Positions 9,626 to 22,800 of a stretch of 64,000 nucleotides of DNA are shown here, one piece after another. The stretch is taken from assembly GCA_036346275.1 (NCBI GenBank), contig CM070728.1, positions 22,716,723 through 22,780,722 of the forward strand. Reading direction: 5' to 3'. The first letter of the stretch is position 1. The number at the start of each line of letters is the position of its first letter. Position numbers and translations under genes: made by a program. The stretch comes from Otatea glauca. Taxonomy: Eukaryota > Streptophyta > Magnoliopsida > Poales > Poaceae. Under the pieces are notes generated by a model that was given only the letters and a program-made list of their open reading frames with translations, was not told where the DNA came from and did no database searches.

Positions 9626-12600
9626 TGAAACGACCCCCATTTTCGCAAACTTGCAAAAATAGAAATCTAATGTGCATTCCGTACTAGTCCCATGATCAGT
9701 AGCTAGTACGCACATACACCAATTGGAATCACAACCATACAACAAATATTATTAAGCGGAAGCTATTACATAAGGAAAACTCTTACAACTCAGAGATATA
9801 GCAGCAAAAGAAGCAAGGTCTTGTAGTGTGCCCATCCAAAACCAACAGGCAACCGACAAGGCATAATCCCTAGAAAGATTCGACGAAGAAAAATCCCGCA
9901 ACCTGCGATGGAAGAAACCTCGAAGCTTCGCTAACATATCCACCTAAAAACCACATATAAGCAAGGGTGAGTACATTCGTACTCCGCAAGATTTGAGCAA
10001 AGCCTATAATATATGTAGGCCATTTCAAAGGAGGCTACTACAGTTAATTTGCAGAAAGCAGAATTTACATTGTAAAACAAGTTATTTGCAAACGGAATTT
10101 ATAAAAGCATAATTGACTGATATGAAATAAGTAAAGCATAAGTAATATTCACAACCCTTCGTGAATATCGAATAATCCAGAAATGGAATCCATCAATGTC
10201 GATCCTTTGACATGAAAACAAAAGCTGCTAAACAAGTTCCAAACCACAACCCATTTTAGAAAATTAAACATTTAACTAGTGCAAGTTCACCAAGTTTCCC
10301 ATGACCGAGGGGACGGCTAATCGATTAGATTTTCACTCTGCAGAGGTGTACAACTTTACCCACAAGTCATGACCTTTTCTTTTGCGCATTTTTCACGCAC
10401 CTTTGGCGTGTGGCCGAATGTTCATGACGAAAACCTTTACATTATCTAATTTAACTTTGCACCAAGACCGGACGATAAAACCCACGCTATCTTTGGGAGA
10501 ACTCGAGCATAGGAATGTTGGAACTCCCCATAGACGTGGCGTACACTGTTATATTGGTAAGTGTTGTTCCCAGCACCTCGGTGTGGGCACCCCGTAGAGC
10601 AAACCCCGAAAGGAAAGCCCGTACTACTTCAGCCTACCAATGTGCAAAGTTAAACTAGATAACTTAATTGGTTTAAGGATGTCCCATACCAACACTTGTG
10701 GTTGTACGGATTATCTTGGATCATACAACACTGAGTTCGGTCCTTAAATTGACACGGGCGATACTCCACCTTACACTACGTGCAAATCCCTCTGCACCTC
10801 CGGCTATTGCCAATAATCGCCCGCATCAAAACCATATTTTTATTTTGGGTTTTTAATCAAAATACCCATATCCAACAGCTACAATTACAACATTGTCCAT
10901 TTCTCAAGAAAACACATTTTGATCTGATCATCATCCACATTTGATCTAAAAGCATGGCTAAGCATGGATAAAAGTAATCGCATATACCCATGATGACATT
11001 AAGTAATTTTCTAAGCTTATTCTATGGTTATCAAGGTTCACATTTTCATACTTATCAAGGAAGTTTCATGAGACAACAGGTATAACTACCAGTACCACAA
11101 AATAGCGATTTACAGAAAGTAAACGTATGCATGAAACATTTTAATAAACAATGCAAATTAAATTCTGGGATCAATATGGTCAAAGGGGTGCTTGCCTTGC
11201 TTATATATCGTTTACGACGAAGACGCGATCGCAGACGACGGAGGCACGACAGAGAAAGGGACGTCGAATTCTACACGTCGATCGATCGGAAAAATATAGC
11301 AAATAATAAACTTCAATAAGGGCGAAAAGAAGACAGACAGAAAATCAAATAAAGATTCATTGCAGAAAACAGGGATGAGTTAGGGTTTGAATTATTTAAG
11401 AAATTAATTTATTCTTAAACTTGATGGTTTTATGACAACAAAACAGGGTTTCTTTTATAGATTATCTAATCTTGAATTACGAATTCAAGAGGCTAAAATT
11501 ATGAATTCTAGTATTTATAACTTCGAATTATAGATGCTAAAATTATTTGGATTAAAAGAATTGAAACACTAGTTAAGGTTACGCTAAAAATACTTAGCCT
11601 TAAGTGATTTGCATATGAAAGGTTTTGAATAAGTTATGATTGATAAGCTAGCTAATTAGATTTATTTATAGTTTTTAAGAAGGTTCTGGTGATACAAATA
11701 TATTAACTACAATTTCCTTGCTACAAGGTTCACTTAATCTTATTATGGCAAGTTCATTAAACATGAAACTAAGGGTTATTTGACTATTAGGGTTTATATG
11801 CGAAACATGACGAAATAAGATTATTTCTTCGCAATAGGATAGTGTATACTTTGAAGAACACATCTAGGCTGATTTCATACATTTTAGTGTTTAAACGAGA
11901 TATTCTTTTCAAAACTGAAAACGCTTATGTGACATTAAGGGTTATGACAAACATACTTTTTAGGGGTATTCAGCTAGTAAGATTTAATTGAAGCGTAAGT
12001 TGTAAATAAAATATTTTTCTAGAATATGGTAGACCCTATCCTAAATATCATTTCTAAACCAATTTCCATAGTTTTTGCATTTAGACGAGAGGTTTTACGG
12101 ATTGACGAAAAAGCTTGATAGTTCAATTTTTACTCGATAAGAGTTCAGTTTTTGATACAAGTTTGCGGCTACACCGCCTAGGACAATCTACTCACTTTTC
12201 CGGTATTAATAGGGCATGATACCAGAAGTGATTTAAAATTTGTTTCGTGACTATTGGCTTTTATCCGAAATGTTTTTCCTATGAGCAATCATTAGGGTTT
12301 AACATGATCCTATTCCATCTTTGCACAACAATATGGTATTTTTGTATAAACAGCAAGAGAACTATTTTTCAGGGCTATAGGATTTGGTTTCGTTAAATTT
12401 GAAGTTTATCTGTGAAAGTTATAACTATTCCGATATGCAAATATTAACACTTTGACTATTAAACATTTACTGTTTTATGTAGTAATATTTAAATATTATT
12501 TTACATCTGAGATCCTTGCAATGCCAGAGGTATAATAAAACTAGTTTGGTGATTATTTGAATTCATTTGACCCATATTCTAACATATTCAACTTTCTACC

Positions 12601-14996
12601 CATATACATATATACATTTTATGTTTAAGCTATTTCATTCTTTTCAAGTTAATTCAAATCAAGTTCATTTCTTAAATATGTTGGCAAGCTCAGGTATCCT
12701 ACTGCCATGCTAACATTTAGAAACTATATTTTACCTATTCCATATTTCTTTTATTCAAATTATGTATATTTGAATTTCTAGTGCATTGAATAGAATCTTT
12801 AATTAAAAGTAGTTCAAACAATAGTGAAATTTAAATATTTTTATATATTTGAACTTCTGTAAACATGAGTATTTCACTAAAATTGGTTCCATTCATTTTT
12901 AAGTTTGTTTACAAGTTTTTAATATGTAGCACTTATTTAAGCCTTTCCTTTAAATTTGAATTTCAAATTTATCCAGTGAACATTTTCAAAATGTTATTAC
13001 ATATTATGAAAGAACTAGATTTTATATGAATTTATAATTTTGTTTCACTTTATTTGGGATTACAATGCAAAAGTTATAAGTATTTGAATCAATTCGGGTA
13101 TACAAAATTCCTGGAAAATAGAAAATACGCTTTCTTAACGGAGAAGTGTCTTTACCCTTTTGCACTGAGAACGACTTGTCCGACTGACAGAGCGGGCCCA
13201 CTGCGCAGCGACACAGAAGCAGGGGCGCGGCTAGGGTGCGGCGGCGCCAATGCTCCGGCGAAGGTCCGGCGAAGGGGAGGGCATGGCTGGCATCAGTGGT
13301 TCATGGCGCACTCGGGGGTGGTGTCTTTCACCTCCGGGGGTGGCCGGAGTGGGCTGCCGTCGGCGACCTGCGGCGGAAGAAGAGGCGGCTCGCCGGAGAA
13401 GAAAATAGGTAAAGCTAGGCTCGAATGGGTAACTGATCGAGCATCAGCGGCGTTAGAGGGTTCCATTTTACCTATTTTTCGGGCTGGAACTCGACTGAGC
13501 GGCTCTGCCACCGTGCGTCGCTCTTGGAGAAGAAGAACAGTAGGGGCGATGAGGTTTTAGCTGACGATTCCCAACTATTGTTGAGGGCTTTTGATCACTA
13601 TAGTTCACTGATGGTGAGGTTCAAAGGAATTTGGGAATGCTTCTCTGAATTACGAGAATTACGATCGGTTTTGGGCTTTGGAGCTTTCAGCCATGGCGGA
13701 AGCATGAGTAAAATTAGACGCTCTGGCTAGAGGGGAGTGAGGGAAGTAGAGGGAAATGACGGGGAACGCTTCTACGAACCCAGGGCTGGCTTTTATAGGT
13801 GGCAAAGACGGTGATCGACAGGGTTTGAACGGAATGAAAAGATTGCGGCTTGGTTCAGTGCTTGGCGTGCGATTTCCGTTCGGCTAAGGATGACGCAGGG
13901 AGGTCAGGGTATGGCGCAGAGCTCCCGAGGCCTGACGCAAATTCTCGAGGATGGACGTGGCAGCAACCAGGCGCTTGGGCGATGGGGACGCTCTAGAGAC
14001 TCCGCGAGGAAGGGGGGGCACGCGAGACAGGGAGCAGGGGCTCGGCTGTGCGACGAAGAAGAAGGCACGCGACTGTCAAGCGGGACCGGGGTCCACCGGC
14101 AGTGAGAGGAGACTTTCCCGTTGCTTCCAGCGTACCGTTACGGAAAAGGAGGCTGGCCCACATGTCGGTGAGAAGAGGCAAGTCAAAGTGATAAGCTTCA
14201 GCCGGACAGCTCCATGTGATCATTAAATTTCCATCTATTCTCTGTCTAAATTTTGTAAAACTTTTTTACCGACCTCTAATGGTAGTATTCTTACTTCAGT
14301 AAAATTTGTAGGCCACAATATCTTGTAATGAATTATTTAAAATTCTGACACTGTAGACTTGTACAGGATTTGAATTTCAGTATTTTATTTATTTTGGGAT
14401 GTAAATCATATTAATTATTTTCAAAACTTTTTATAGGGATTAATTTTGTCTTAAGGATATCTCCATAAAAATTTCAAGTCAAAACCTCAAGTGAATATTT
14501 TATAAAAATTCTGACATTAGGATTTCTAGTTTTTAATTGTTTCTTTTTTTGAATTATTAGAGCGCTTTTCTGACATGATCAAATCCTGATATTTTTACCA
14601 GGTGTAGATTTTATACTGAGGGTGTTTTGGTAATTTTTCCAGATCCAGATAAACTTCGAATATTTTTCATTAATTCTGGCTTGTACTATTTTTAGTCAAA
14701 AAGAGGTGTCATTCATTTATTTACCCATTTTTCTGTGCATAAAAATTTTACTTGTTGATTTTATTGACTTACCAGCATGGTTATGGTTCTATGGTAATTT
14801 GTCCAAAATTTATCTTTTACCATTTTATCTTTTTACCATTATCCATTCCTTTAATTCTAGTTGATTGATTTTTCATTCAATACAAAAATCCAAAGAAATC
14901 CAAATAAATTCCAATCATGTCAGGAAAAATCATAAATAAATATATTCAAATTCAAAATATGAATTTTCATATTATTGCATTTTTCGAGATGTTACA
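9626..14996 (-). mobile_element. element A: 5.37-kb copy of the D family nested in D
   Basis: On the plus strand it starts TGAAACGACCCCCATTTTCG and ends TTTTTCGAGATGTTACA. It is flanked by a perfect GCCCG duplication (9621-9625 and 14997-15001). Orientation is minus: the TATA-like CCTATAAAAG (rc of 13791-13800) is followed, reading leftward, by a leader, an AT-rich stretch (about 11330-13050) and the conserved 3' part (9626-11320). A GC-rich block lies at 13150-14220. The small open frames in the block (for example 13054-13560) have no recognisable domain and are not called as genes. At 5371 bp it matches the reconstructed length of copy B (5387 bp). Confidence 0.9.
13791..13798 (-). promoter_or_regulatory. 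TATA-like box of element A
   Basis: Reverse complement reads CCTATAAAAGCC in a GC-rich context. The equivalent box occurs in D (15161) and B (35641), each about 0.97-1.2 kb from the TGTAAC end. Confidence 0.55.
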
Positions 14997-15160
14997 GCCC
15001 GGCATGTCAGTCAGCCAAGCATGTTGGCTCCCGCTGCCATCTGGCCCCCGCGTGGCAGCCTCTCGCCTGCGTCTTCTTCTCCTCCTCTCTGATCTCTCTC
15101 GCGCCGACGCAGTCGCCTCGATCTTTCTCGCCGTCCTGTGCACCGAACTGCCTCCAAGCC

Positions 15161-15169
15161 TATATAAAA
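15161..15169 (+). promoter_or_regulatory. TATA box of element D
   Basis: CCTATATAAAAGCCTCTCGC, followed by a C-rich untranslated-leader-like sequence (about 15185-15290). Its position matches the boxes in A and B. Confidence 0.6.
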
Positions 15170-16523
15170 GCCTCTCGCCTCGTCGCAACTGACCCAGTCG
15201 TCGCCTTGTGCAACCCATTTCGCCACCTCTCCTCTGCATCTCTCCCAACTCCGGTGAAACCCGAAAAGGGGAAAATCCCGCATTTCATCGCCTTGCTCGA
15301 TTCTAGTCCAATCAAACCGAGCCGAAGCTCCCTTGTGACGCCAAGAGCTCATCCCGAGCCTTACTTGAAGCCCTTCGTCGCCGACGAGTCACCGCGCCCT
15401 ACTTTTTCTTCCGCCGCCACCGCGCACGGTGAGAACCCTCCTCCGCCACTCATTCCTCGAACCAAAGCCAGAAATGAGATCCTTAAGGCTCACTGATGCT
15501 CGTAGAAGTGATCTTCAAGCTCAGGGAGGCCTAGTTCGCCGGAACGCCGGCCGGGCGTGGATTCCGCCGCCCCTCGTCGGTGGAACCACTCTTCTCGCCC
15601 ATCACCGGTTGCCGCGTCACCGCCCACGTGTGTGCACGGGTCCACTGGTGCTTGTGGTGGAACTGATTCCGCCGCCGCGGTGCTGGTTTGCCGGCGGTGA
15701 GCTCGGCCATCGCTGTGCCTGCGCTGGGTCACCGCCAAGCGGGCCTGACCTGTCAGCCGCTCGCGCCAAGCGATGAGCTGCGTCACTGCCGTGCGGGCCC
15801 AGCCTGTCAGTTGCTTGCGCAAGCCGTGCCGCTGCCAAGCAGGCCCCGCCTGTCAACCTCACCATCACGCAGCCGCGCGGGCCCGCGTGTTAGCCGCGCT
15901 GTGCGTGCGCAAGTCGCTGCCAGATGGGCCCCGGTTGTCAGCGTCTCAGCCCGACACAGCCCGAAAAGGGAAAGCACACTTTCCTCGCGAAAGTGTACTT
16001 TTCATTTTCGGCAATTTTCTAATTTTCAGTATTTTTTCAAAACCTAGAGTATTCAAACTTGAATATCTTTTGAATCATGTGTCCAAATTTGATGAAATAA
16101 ATTTGTAAATTCATATAAAATCATATAGATTCATAATATGTAAAAATATTTCAGGATTTAATTTTATTTGAATTTTTGAATTCAAATTTAAAGAAAGGGT
16201 TAGAAATATGTCATACATGGAAATTTTGCAAATGATCACCAAAATTTGTAAAATAAATTTTGTTAGATTCCTTGTAACCTCAGGAACCAGAATATGTAAA
16301 TATACTTAGAGTTTGTTATAAGAAAAATTTAAGTTATTAAATATGTGGTAAAATGGTGCAATAATGATAATCCAAATAAACTAAATCGTTAAATTGCAAA
16401 TAAGAACAAATAATTCATGTAACCATTTCTGAATTTGTGAAGTTATTTTATTTGAATATTTCCATCTGATTTCTTTTTGTCCCTATTGAAATTTGGTATT
16501 TGTTATATGCTGCCATACGACGT

Positions 16524-17878
16524 GTAGAACCCGACGAATCCGGTTTAATCGACGATCAGGAATTCGACGTCGAGGAGAATCAACAAGGCAAGCAATCCCC
16601 TTTGATCATATTGATCCCAGCTTTGCAAATGTTTTCATTAAATGTTTTACTGCATACTTTATTTTATTAAAGTCTGCTATATTACGGGTAACGGTAGTTG
16701 TACCAGTAGCTTTATAGAACTTCCTTGATAAGTATGGATTTGTGAATCTTGAAAACCCTAGAATAATCTAGACATTATTTGATGTTAATATGAGTCACTT
16801 ACACTTAGTGTTATGCTTAGCCATGCTTAAAGCAATGTAAAACTGTGATATGATTAAAAATGTTGGTTATGACATTTAAATGGGTATGACCATTTTTGTG
16901 GTTGGTATTTTGGTATTTAAATGCGGGCAATTATTGGCAATAGCCGAGTGTGCATGTCTTGCACGTAGTGTAGGGTGGAGATTATTGCCCGTGTCGGATT
17001 AAGGACCGAACTATGGGTTGTTTTCAGGCCAAGAATTATCATACAACCACAAGTGCTGGTATGGGACAGCTCTAACTTATTAAGTTGTTTAAAATTGGCT
17101 TTGCACTTGGAAGGCCGGAGTAGTACGAGCTGTTTCTTAATGAATTGTTCGACGGGACGTCAACACCGAGGTGATCATGGAATAAACGTCTACCAATATA
17201 ACGGTGTACGCCATACTGTGGGTAGTTCCATCATTTCTATGCTCTGAGTTCTTACGCCACAGAATGGGTTTATCGTCACCGTGCTGGTGTAAAGTCAGGA
17301 TTAAATAATGTAACAGTTATAACATGACTCTCTGCGGCACACCAAAGGAAGTGTGCAAATATTGATTGCTCAAAGAGTCAGTCATGTCTTGTGGGTAAAG
17401 CTGTATACCTCTGCAGAGTGTAAAACTAATCGATTAGCCGCGTCCGCGGTAATGGACACTTGGTAAAGTCATCACATAGTTAGCAGTTTTGTTATTTTCA
17501 TAAAATGCGGTTTCTACCGTGTGTTGGCAATTTCTACTGTGCGACAGTGGAAATGGTTACTTGGATATGGTCATTTTACCCAGGTGTGAGATTTCATTTA
17601 CTCGTACTTATATACGGTCAATTTATTCGATCTGCTTTTAAAGTAAATTTTATTGCAATCTATTATTCTGTATTTACATTTCAAACTGACTTTCTGCAAA
17701 TTAACCTTAATAGCCTTCCATTGGAATGACCTGCATGTATTTTAGGAATTTAAAAAGTCTTGCGAGTACGTAAGTACTCAACTTGCCTATGTTGATGTTT
17801 CTAGGTGAAGAATCAGATTACCCCGACGAGTCATACGTTGATGCAGGATACAGGGAATTTAACGATGAATTTTTCTAA
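16524..17878 (+). other. possible two-exon acidic reading frame with GC-AG intron in element D
   Basis: An open acidic segment (VEPDESGL...EFDVEENQQ) at 16524-16587 ends at AAG|GCAAGC, a good GC-type donor. After TTTCTAG (acceptor at 17803-17804) a phase-compatible segment runs to a stop at 17876-17878: starts GEESDYPDES, ends NDEFF. The donor AAG|GCAAGC and a T-rich ..TAG acceptor are conserved at the same places in A and E on the minus strand; B keeps the acceptor but lost the donor site with the E insertion. The intact reading occurs only in D; A has a stop in the first exon. No known domain recognised. It may be a captured gene end or an LTR-encoded transcript. Confidence 0.35.
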
Positions 17879-18129
17879 GGTTTTTTCCTTGTCAGTTGCC
17901 TGTGTAACAATGGGTTAAAAAGGCATACTACAAGAAGTTGTCCCCACTGCAGTTTTACTTTTGGTATTGTAAAAATATTATGTAACCTTACTTCTGCTGT
18001 GTAATAAAGTTTGTGCATGACTGTGATATCAATTTATATTTGTGTGTATTAGCTACTGATCATGGAACTAGTACTGTATGCACATGGTATCCATTTTTGG
18101 TATTCATTATAAAAAATGGGGGCCTTACA

Positions 18130-18226
18130 TAAAACAGCGCGTTTCATCTTTACTGTAACACAGACAACCATTTGTTGTGTTCGTGTATATATTCCATGTA
18201 ACAATTGATTTCCTTAACCATCTCTC
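18130..18226 (+). other. distal CCR 3' UTR/flank between D and CACTA
   Basis: Begins with the second TAAAA copy and continues ACAGCGCGTTTC..., so removing D rejoins AATAAAACAGCGCG. It holds a T/G-rich stretch typical of a 3' end. The CACTA insertion follows after 97 bp. Confidence 0.6.
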
Positions 18227-18246
18227 CACTACGCCAAAACCTGCAA

Positions 18247-18460
18247 TAGGTGACGGTCTATTTGTGGCGGTTTTTTTCGAACCGCCACAAATATAATTAT
18301 CAGTGGCAGTTCTATACTAAAAATGACGGGAAGAATATCAGTGGCGGTTCTATCCTCGAACCGCCACTGATAATGAATTGTCAGTGGCGGTTCGAGGATA
18401 GAACCCCCACAGATAATGTTATCAGTGACGGTTCTAGTTAACAACCGCCACTGATAATAT
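18247..18460 (+). repeat. CACTA left subterminal repeats
   Basis: About six units of (T)ATCAGTGGCGGTTC and its complement GAACCGCCACTGATA, arranged partly as hairpin-forming inverted pairs, some mutated (for example CAGTGGCAG, AGTGACGG). These are the expected binding sites for the element's own transposition protein. Confidence 0.88.
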
Positions 18461-18464
18461 TGCC

Positions 18465-18472
18465 TATAAATA
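18465..18472 (+). promoter_or_regulatory. TATA box of the CACTA transposase gene
   Basis: CCTATAAATAGG directly after the subterminal repeats. It is about 120 bp upstream of a good splice donor and is the only TATA-like signal before the TNP2 frame. Confidence 0.6.
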
Positions 18473-18585
18473 GGTGGTCAGTAGCAGCACTGGTCTTCTT
18501 CCTCCCGAGAGCAAACCAAAAGTTCTAATTTTCAGATTTCGTTTTCTCCAATTCTTGTGCTTGTACTTCCTCTAGTTGTTCCTTG

Positions 18586-19899
18586 GTGAGTTATTTTTTC
18601 TCCTCTCTTGATTTGTGTTAATCTTGTTGTAATTTAATTTTTAAACTTAGTTTAATTAAGGTTTATATGTAGATGAGATGAAAAGTTTAGATTTTGTTTA
18701 TTTTTATTTACCTACCATTTTGTAGTTGATGAATTTATTTCCTAGCTAGGTTCATTAGATGATGTTGTGTTCCTTTTATAGATGATGAATTATGATCAAG
18801 CATATATTTAATATAAATTGCATTTTAAGTTAATTTGGTAGATGATGAATTTATTATCTAGCTTCTTTAGATGATAAGTAATTAGATTAGTTTTTTAATA
18901 ACTGTTAATTTGGTTCCATTAGTGTGCACATATAATATACATCTTGCATATATTAAATTTATTTGATTAAGATTATTGGATATTAATATAAATGAAATTT
19001 TAGTTAATTTGGTAGGTGGGTAATCATCATTTTTAGATGATGAATTTATTATCTAGCTCCTTTATAGGATAAGTATTTAGATTAGTTTTTTAATTACTAT
19101 TAATTTGGTTCCATTAGTGAACGGACATATACATCTTGCATATATTAAATTTGTTTAATTAAGATTAGTGGATATTAATATACATGGAATTTTAGTTAAT
19201 TTGGTAGGTGGGTGCTCATCATTTTTAGATGATGAATTTATTATCTAGCTCCTTTAGATGATAAGTAATTAGATTAGTTTTTTAATTACTATTAATTTGG
19301 TTCCATTAGTGTGCACATATAATATACATCTTGCATACATTAAATTTGTTTCATTAAGATTAGTGGATATTAATATACATGAAATTTTAGTTAATTTGGT
19401 AGGTGGGTGCTCATCATTTTTAGATGATGAATTTATTATCTAGCTCCTTTAGATGATAAGTAATTAGATTAGTTTTTTAATTACTATTAATTTGGTTCCA
19501 TTAGTGTGCACATATAATATACATCTTGCATACATTAAATTTGTTTCATTAAGATTAGTGGATATTAATATACATGAAATTTTAGTTAATTTGGTAGGTG
19601 GGTGCTCATCATTTTTAGATGATGAATTTATTATCTAGCTCCTTTAGATGATAAGTAATTAGATTAGTTTTTTTAATTACTATTAATTTGGTTCCATTAG
19701 TGTGCACATATAATATACATCTTGCATATATTAAATTTGTTTCATTAAGATTAGTGGATATTAATATACATGAAATTTTAGTTAATTTGGTAGGTGGGTG
19801 CTCATCATTTTTAGATGATGAATTTATTATCTAGCTCATTTAGATGATAAGTAATTAGATTAGTTTTTTAATCAATTTTTATATGTTAATTAATTTTAG
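18586..19899 (+). other. 5' UTR intron of the TNP2 gene
   Basis: Donor CCTTG|GTGAGTTA at 18585/18586. The acceptor TTAATTTTAG ends at 19899, immediately before ATGGACCGG. The 1.3 kb are AT-rich and mostly made of a 195-bp tandem repeat. Inferred from splice consensus; no transcript evidence available. Confidence 0.55.
18841..19872 (+). repeat. 195-bp tandem repeat array, about 5.3 copies
   Basis: The phrase GATGATGAATTTATTATCTA starts at 18841, 19036, 19228, 19423, 19618 and 19814, giving spacings of 192-196 bp. Inner copies are nearly identical, while the first is more diverged. A degenerate partial copy precedes it near 18726. AT-rich. Confidence 0.92.
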
Positions 19900-22800
19900 A
19901 TGGACCGGAGATGGATGTACAATGCGAACCGTTACAGCCGAGATTACATCGACGGGGTATCTGCTTTTCTAAGAGCTGCTGAGGAGAACAAGTTGCACAA
20001 GAAGACGGAGTACATACATTGTCCATGCATTGATTGCAAGAATGAGAAAATATTTTCAGACAAAGAGCACATCCACTTGCACTTGATTCGAAAGGGTTTT
20101 GTACTTGGCTATACATGTTGGACAAGTCACGGTGAAGAGGGAAACATACATGAAGGTGATAACGTATTGCATGATCGAGAAGGCATTATGGCAGCTGACA
20201 TCGGTTATGGATCTGATGAGGATAGGTTGGACATTGATGACGATAATAATCTTGCTCAGATGTTGCGTGATGCAGAAGGGAGCTACATTAGTCAGAGAGA
20301 GTTTAATCAATTCAAGGGTTTGTTGGACGACTCGAACACACCTTTGTTCCCGGGTTGCAAGGAGGAATACACAAAGTTGCATACCGTGCTTTCACTTTTA
20401 AAATTGAAGGCAAGCAATGGTTGGTCCGATAAGAGTTTCACGACGCTATTACATCTCTTAGCGGACATGCTTCCAGATGGAAACGTATTGCCGATAACCA
20501 CTTATTTAGCTAAGAAGGTTTTATGTCCATTGGGATTAGAAGTAGAAAGAATACATGCATGTCCAAACGATTGTATACTCTATCGCAAAGAGTATACAGA
20601 CATGCATGTATGTCCTGTGTGCAAATCATCGCGATACAAGCGTAAAGGCCATGACAGCGAGGGCACCGTGGTGAAGAAAGGAGATCCCACTAAAGTGGTG
20701 TGGTATTTACCAGTAATTCCTCGGTTGAAGCGTTTATTTGGAAACAAAAAGCATGCCCAACTGATGCGATGGCACTCAGAAGAGCGTAAAAAGGATGGAA
20801 AGCTGAGACACCCTGCTGATTCCGCCCAGTGGAGAACCATCGATAGGCTCTTTAGGATGGACTTCGAGAATGAATCGAGGAATATAAGGTTTGGGTTGAG
20901 TACGGATGGAATGAATCCTTTCGGTAACATGAGTAGTATTCATAGCACTTGGCCCGTGACTCTCTGTATCTACAACCTTCCTCCTTGGTTTTATATGAAA
21001 CGAAAGTATATTATGATGTCGCTGCTTATCCAAGGGCCAAGACAACCTGGCAATGATATTGATGTATACCTACAACCATTGGTGGAAGATCTTGTGGTAC
21101 TGTGGAATGAAGGTGTACAGGTATGGGATGAGTACAAGCGAGAGTACTTCATCCTACGCGCATTGTTGTTTTGCACCATCAATGATTTCCCTGCCCTTGG
21201 TAACCTATCCGGTTGTGCTGTAAAAGGGGCCAAAACATGCCCCCAGTGCATGGATGAAACCGCTAGTGTGTGGCTCAATAACTCGAGAAAAACTGTACAT
21301 GCATCACCATAGGTTCCTTTGCAGGAACCACCCCTACCGTAATATGAAGAAACAATTCGACGGGACAAAAGAGGATGGTATAGCTCCAAGTCCTCGTCGT
21401 GTGGGAGAGGTATATGATATGGTTAAGGATATTAATGTTGTACTTGGAAAGGGAGATAGTAATAATAAATCGAGGTCTCGTACTGAGAAAACCACGTGGA
21501 AGGAGATCGATATTTTGGAACTTGCCCTATTGGAAGGACTTAGAAGTTCGACACTGCATAGACGTCATGCACGTAGAGAAAAATGTATGTGATGACTTGA
21601 TTGGTCTTTTTTGAACATTCCTAGCAAAACTAAGGACTGATGAAGGCACGAAGGGACACGGAAGATATGAAAATCGAGTGAGCTACATCCTCAAGACACG
21701 GGAAAGGCGACTTTACCTTCCCCCAGCTTGCTACACTCTATCCAAGAAAGAGAGAACAGACCTCTGCAAATGCTTGCATGGTGTGAAAGTTCTGTCCGGT
21801 TACTCCGCAAGTATCAAGAAACTGGTCTCGATGAAAGATTTGAAGTTAACTGGCATGGAGTCTCATGATTGTCATGTGATGATGACAGAAATGCTTCCTA
21901 TTGCAATTAGAGGTATTCTGCCTGAAAAGGTCCGAGAGGCAATCATGAGATTGTGTTTCTTCTTCAACATGATTTCACAGAAGGTCATCGATCCCATCGG
22001 ACTTTTCGAACTGCAGAATGATGTGGTCAAGACACTATGCCAGCTAGAGATGTATTTCCCTCCATCATTTTTCGATATAATGGTTCATCTCATTGTTCAC
22101 CTTGTGAATGAGATAAATGTATGTGGCCCGTATTCTCGCATCGGATGTACCGTTCGAAAGGTACATGGGTATCTGAAGAAGTATGTCCGCAATCGATCTC
22201 TTTGGAGGGTGCATTGTGAAAGGTTATGCAAGCGAGGAGGTTATCGAGTTTTGCGTGGATTACATGGAGGGGGTGGAACCGGTAGGAGTGCCTGTATCTC
22301 GCCATGAGGGTAGGCTAGCTGGGAAAGGGACGATTGGAAGGAAATCAACAAATTCCTACGATCATGGATTGTTCGAAAAAGCTGATTTCACAGTCTTACA
22401 ACAGTCAATTGAGGTGTCCTCGTATATGGACATGCACAAGGATAAGCTACGAGAGGAAAATCGTGGACGATCAGAGGTTTAGGTAACAAAAGAGCATAAC
22501 CGTTTGCTCAATCACTGGTTCAAAGAGCATATGACTGGGAAAGAAACGTGTTATGTTGAGGTGGTTGGCAAAAGGGCCATCAGGTACAATCTTGACATGG
22601 CAAGGATACGACATAAATGGATATACCTTTTACACGAGATTTCAGGATAGCAAAAGCACTTACCAAAATAGTGGTGTCCGCATAGATGCCTATGACAACA
22701 CAGGCAGTAAGAAGAGTAGCTTATATGGGTTCATAGAAGAGATTTGGGAGCTTGACTATTGTATTTTTAAGATCTCGATGTTTCGGTGTCGTTGGGTACA

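Larger units (their letters stand above)
8818..18129 (+). mobile_element. element D: LTR-like TGTAAC...TTACA element in the CCR 3' UTR, split by element A
   Basis: Starts TGTAACAGCCTC and ends GGGGGCCTTACA, flanked by the perfect 5-bp duplication TAAAA (8813-8817 and 18130-18134). Element A (9626-14996) interrupts it with its own TSD, so D itself is 8818-9625 plus 15002-18129, about 3.94 kb. Order in D: AT-rich U3-like part, GC-rich leader after a TATA box at 15161, an AT-rich part (shorter than in A/B by about 1.2 kb), and a conserved 3' part from about 16490 that matches A, B and E in inverse orientation. No polymerase or integrase is seen. Solo LTR of a very long-LTR element is the best reading. 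Confidence 0.88.

Noticed and set aside
13054..14226. Several open frames of 60-168 codons in the GC-rich block of element A
   Set aside because: They overlap in all frames, have R/G/S-rich composition, no known motif, and are not conserved as frames in B or D.
8818..14996. One single 6.2-kb element from TGTAACAGCC to GATGTTACA
   Set aside because: The internal TSD GCCCG and the continuation of D after 15002, with TSD TAAAA at 18130, show two nested elements.
14917..16108. Open frames up to 173 codons in the GC-rich block of element D
   Set aside because: Located in the leader after the TATA box; overlapping on both strands; no domain; not preserved in A or B.
18841..19872. Centromeric-type satellite
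   Set aside because: Only about five copies, and enclosed in the intron of a CACTA gene; grass centromere satellites are about 155 bp and form long arrays.
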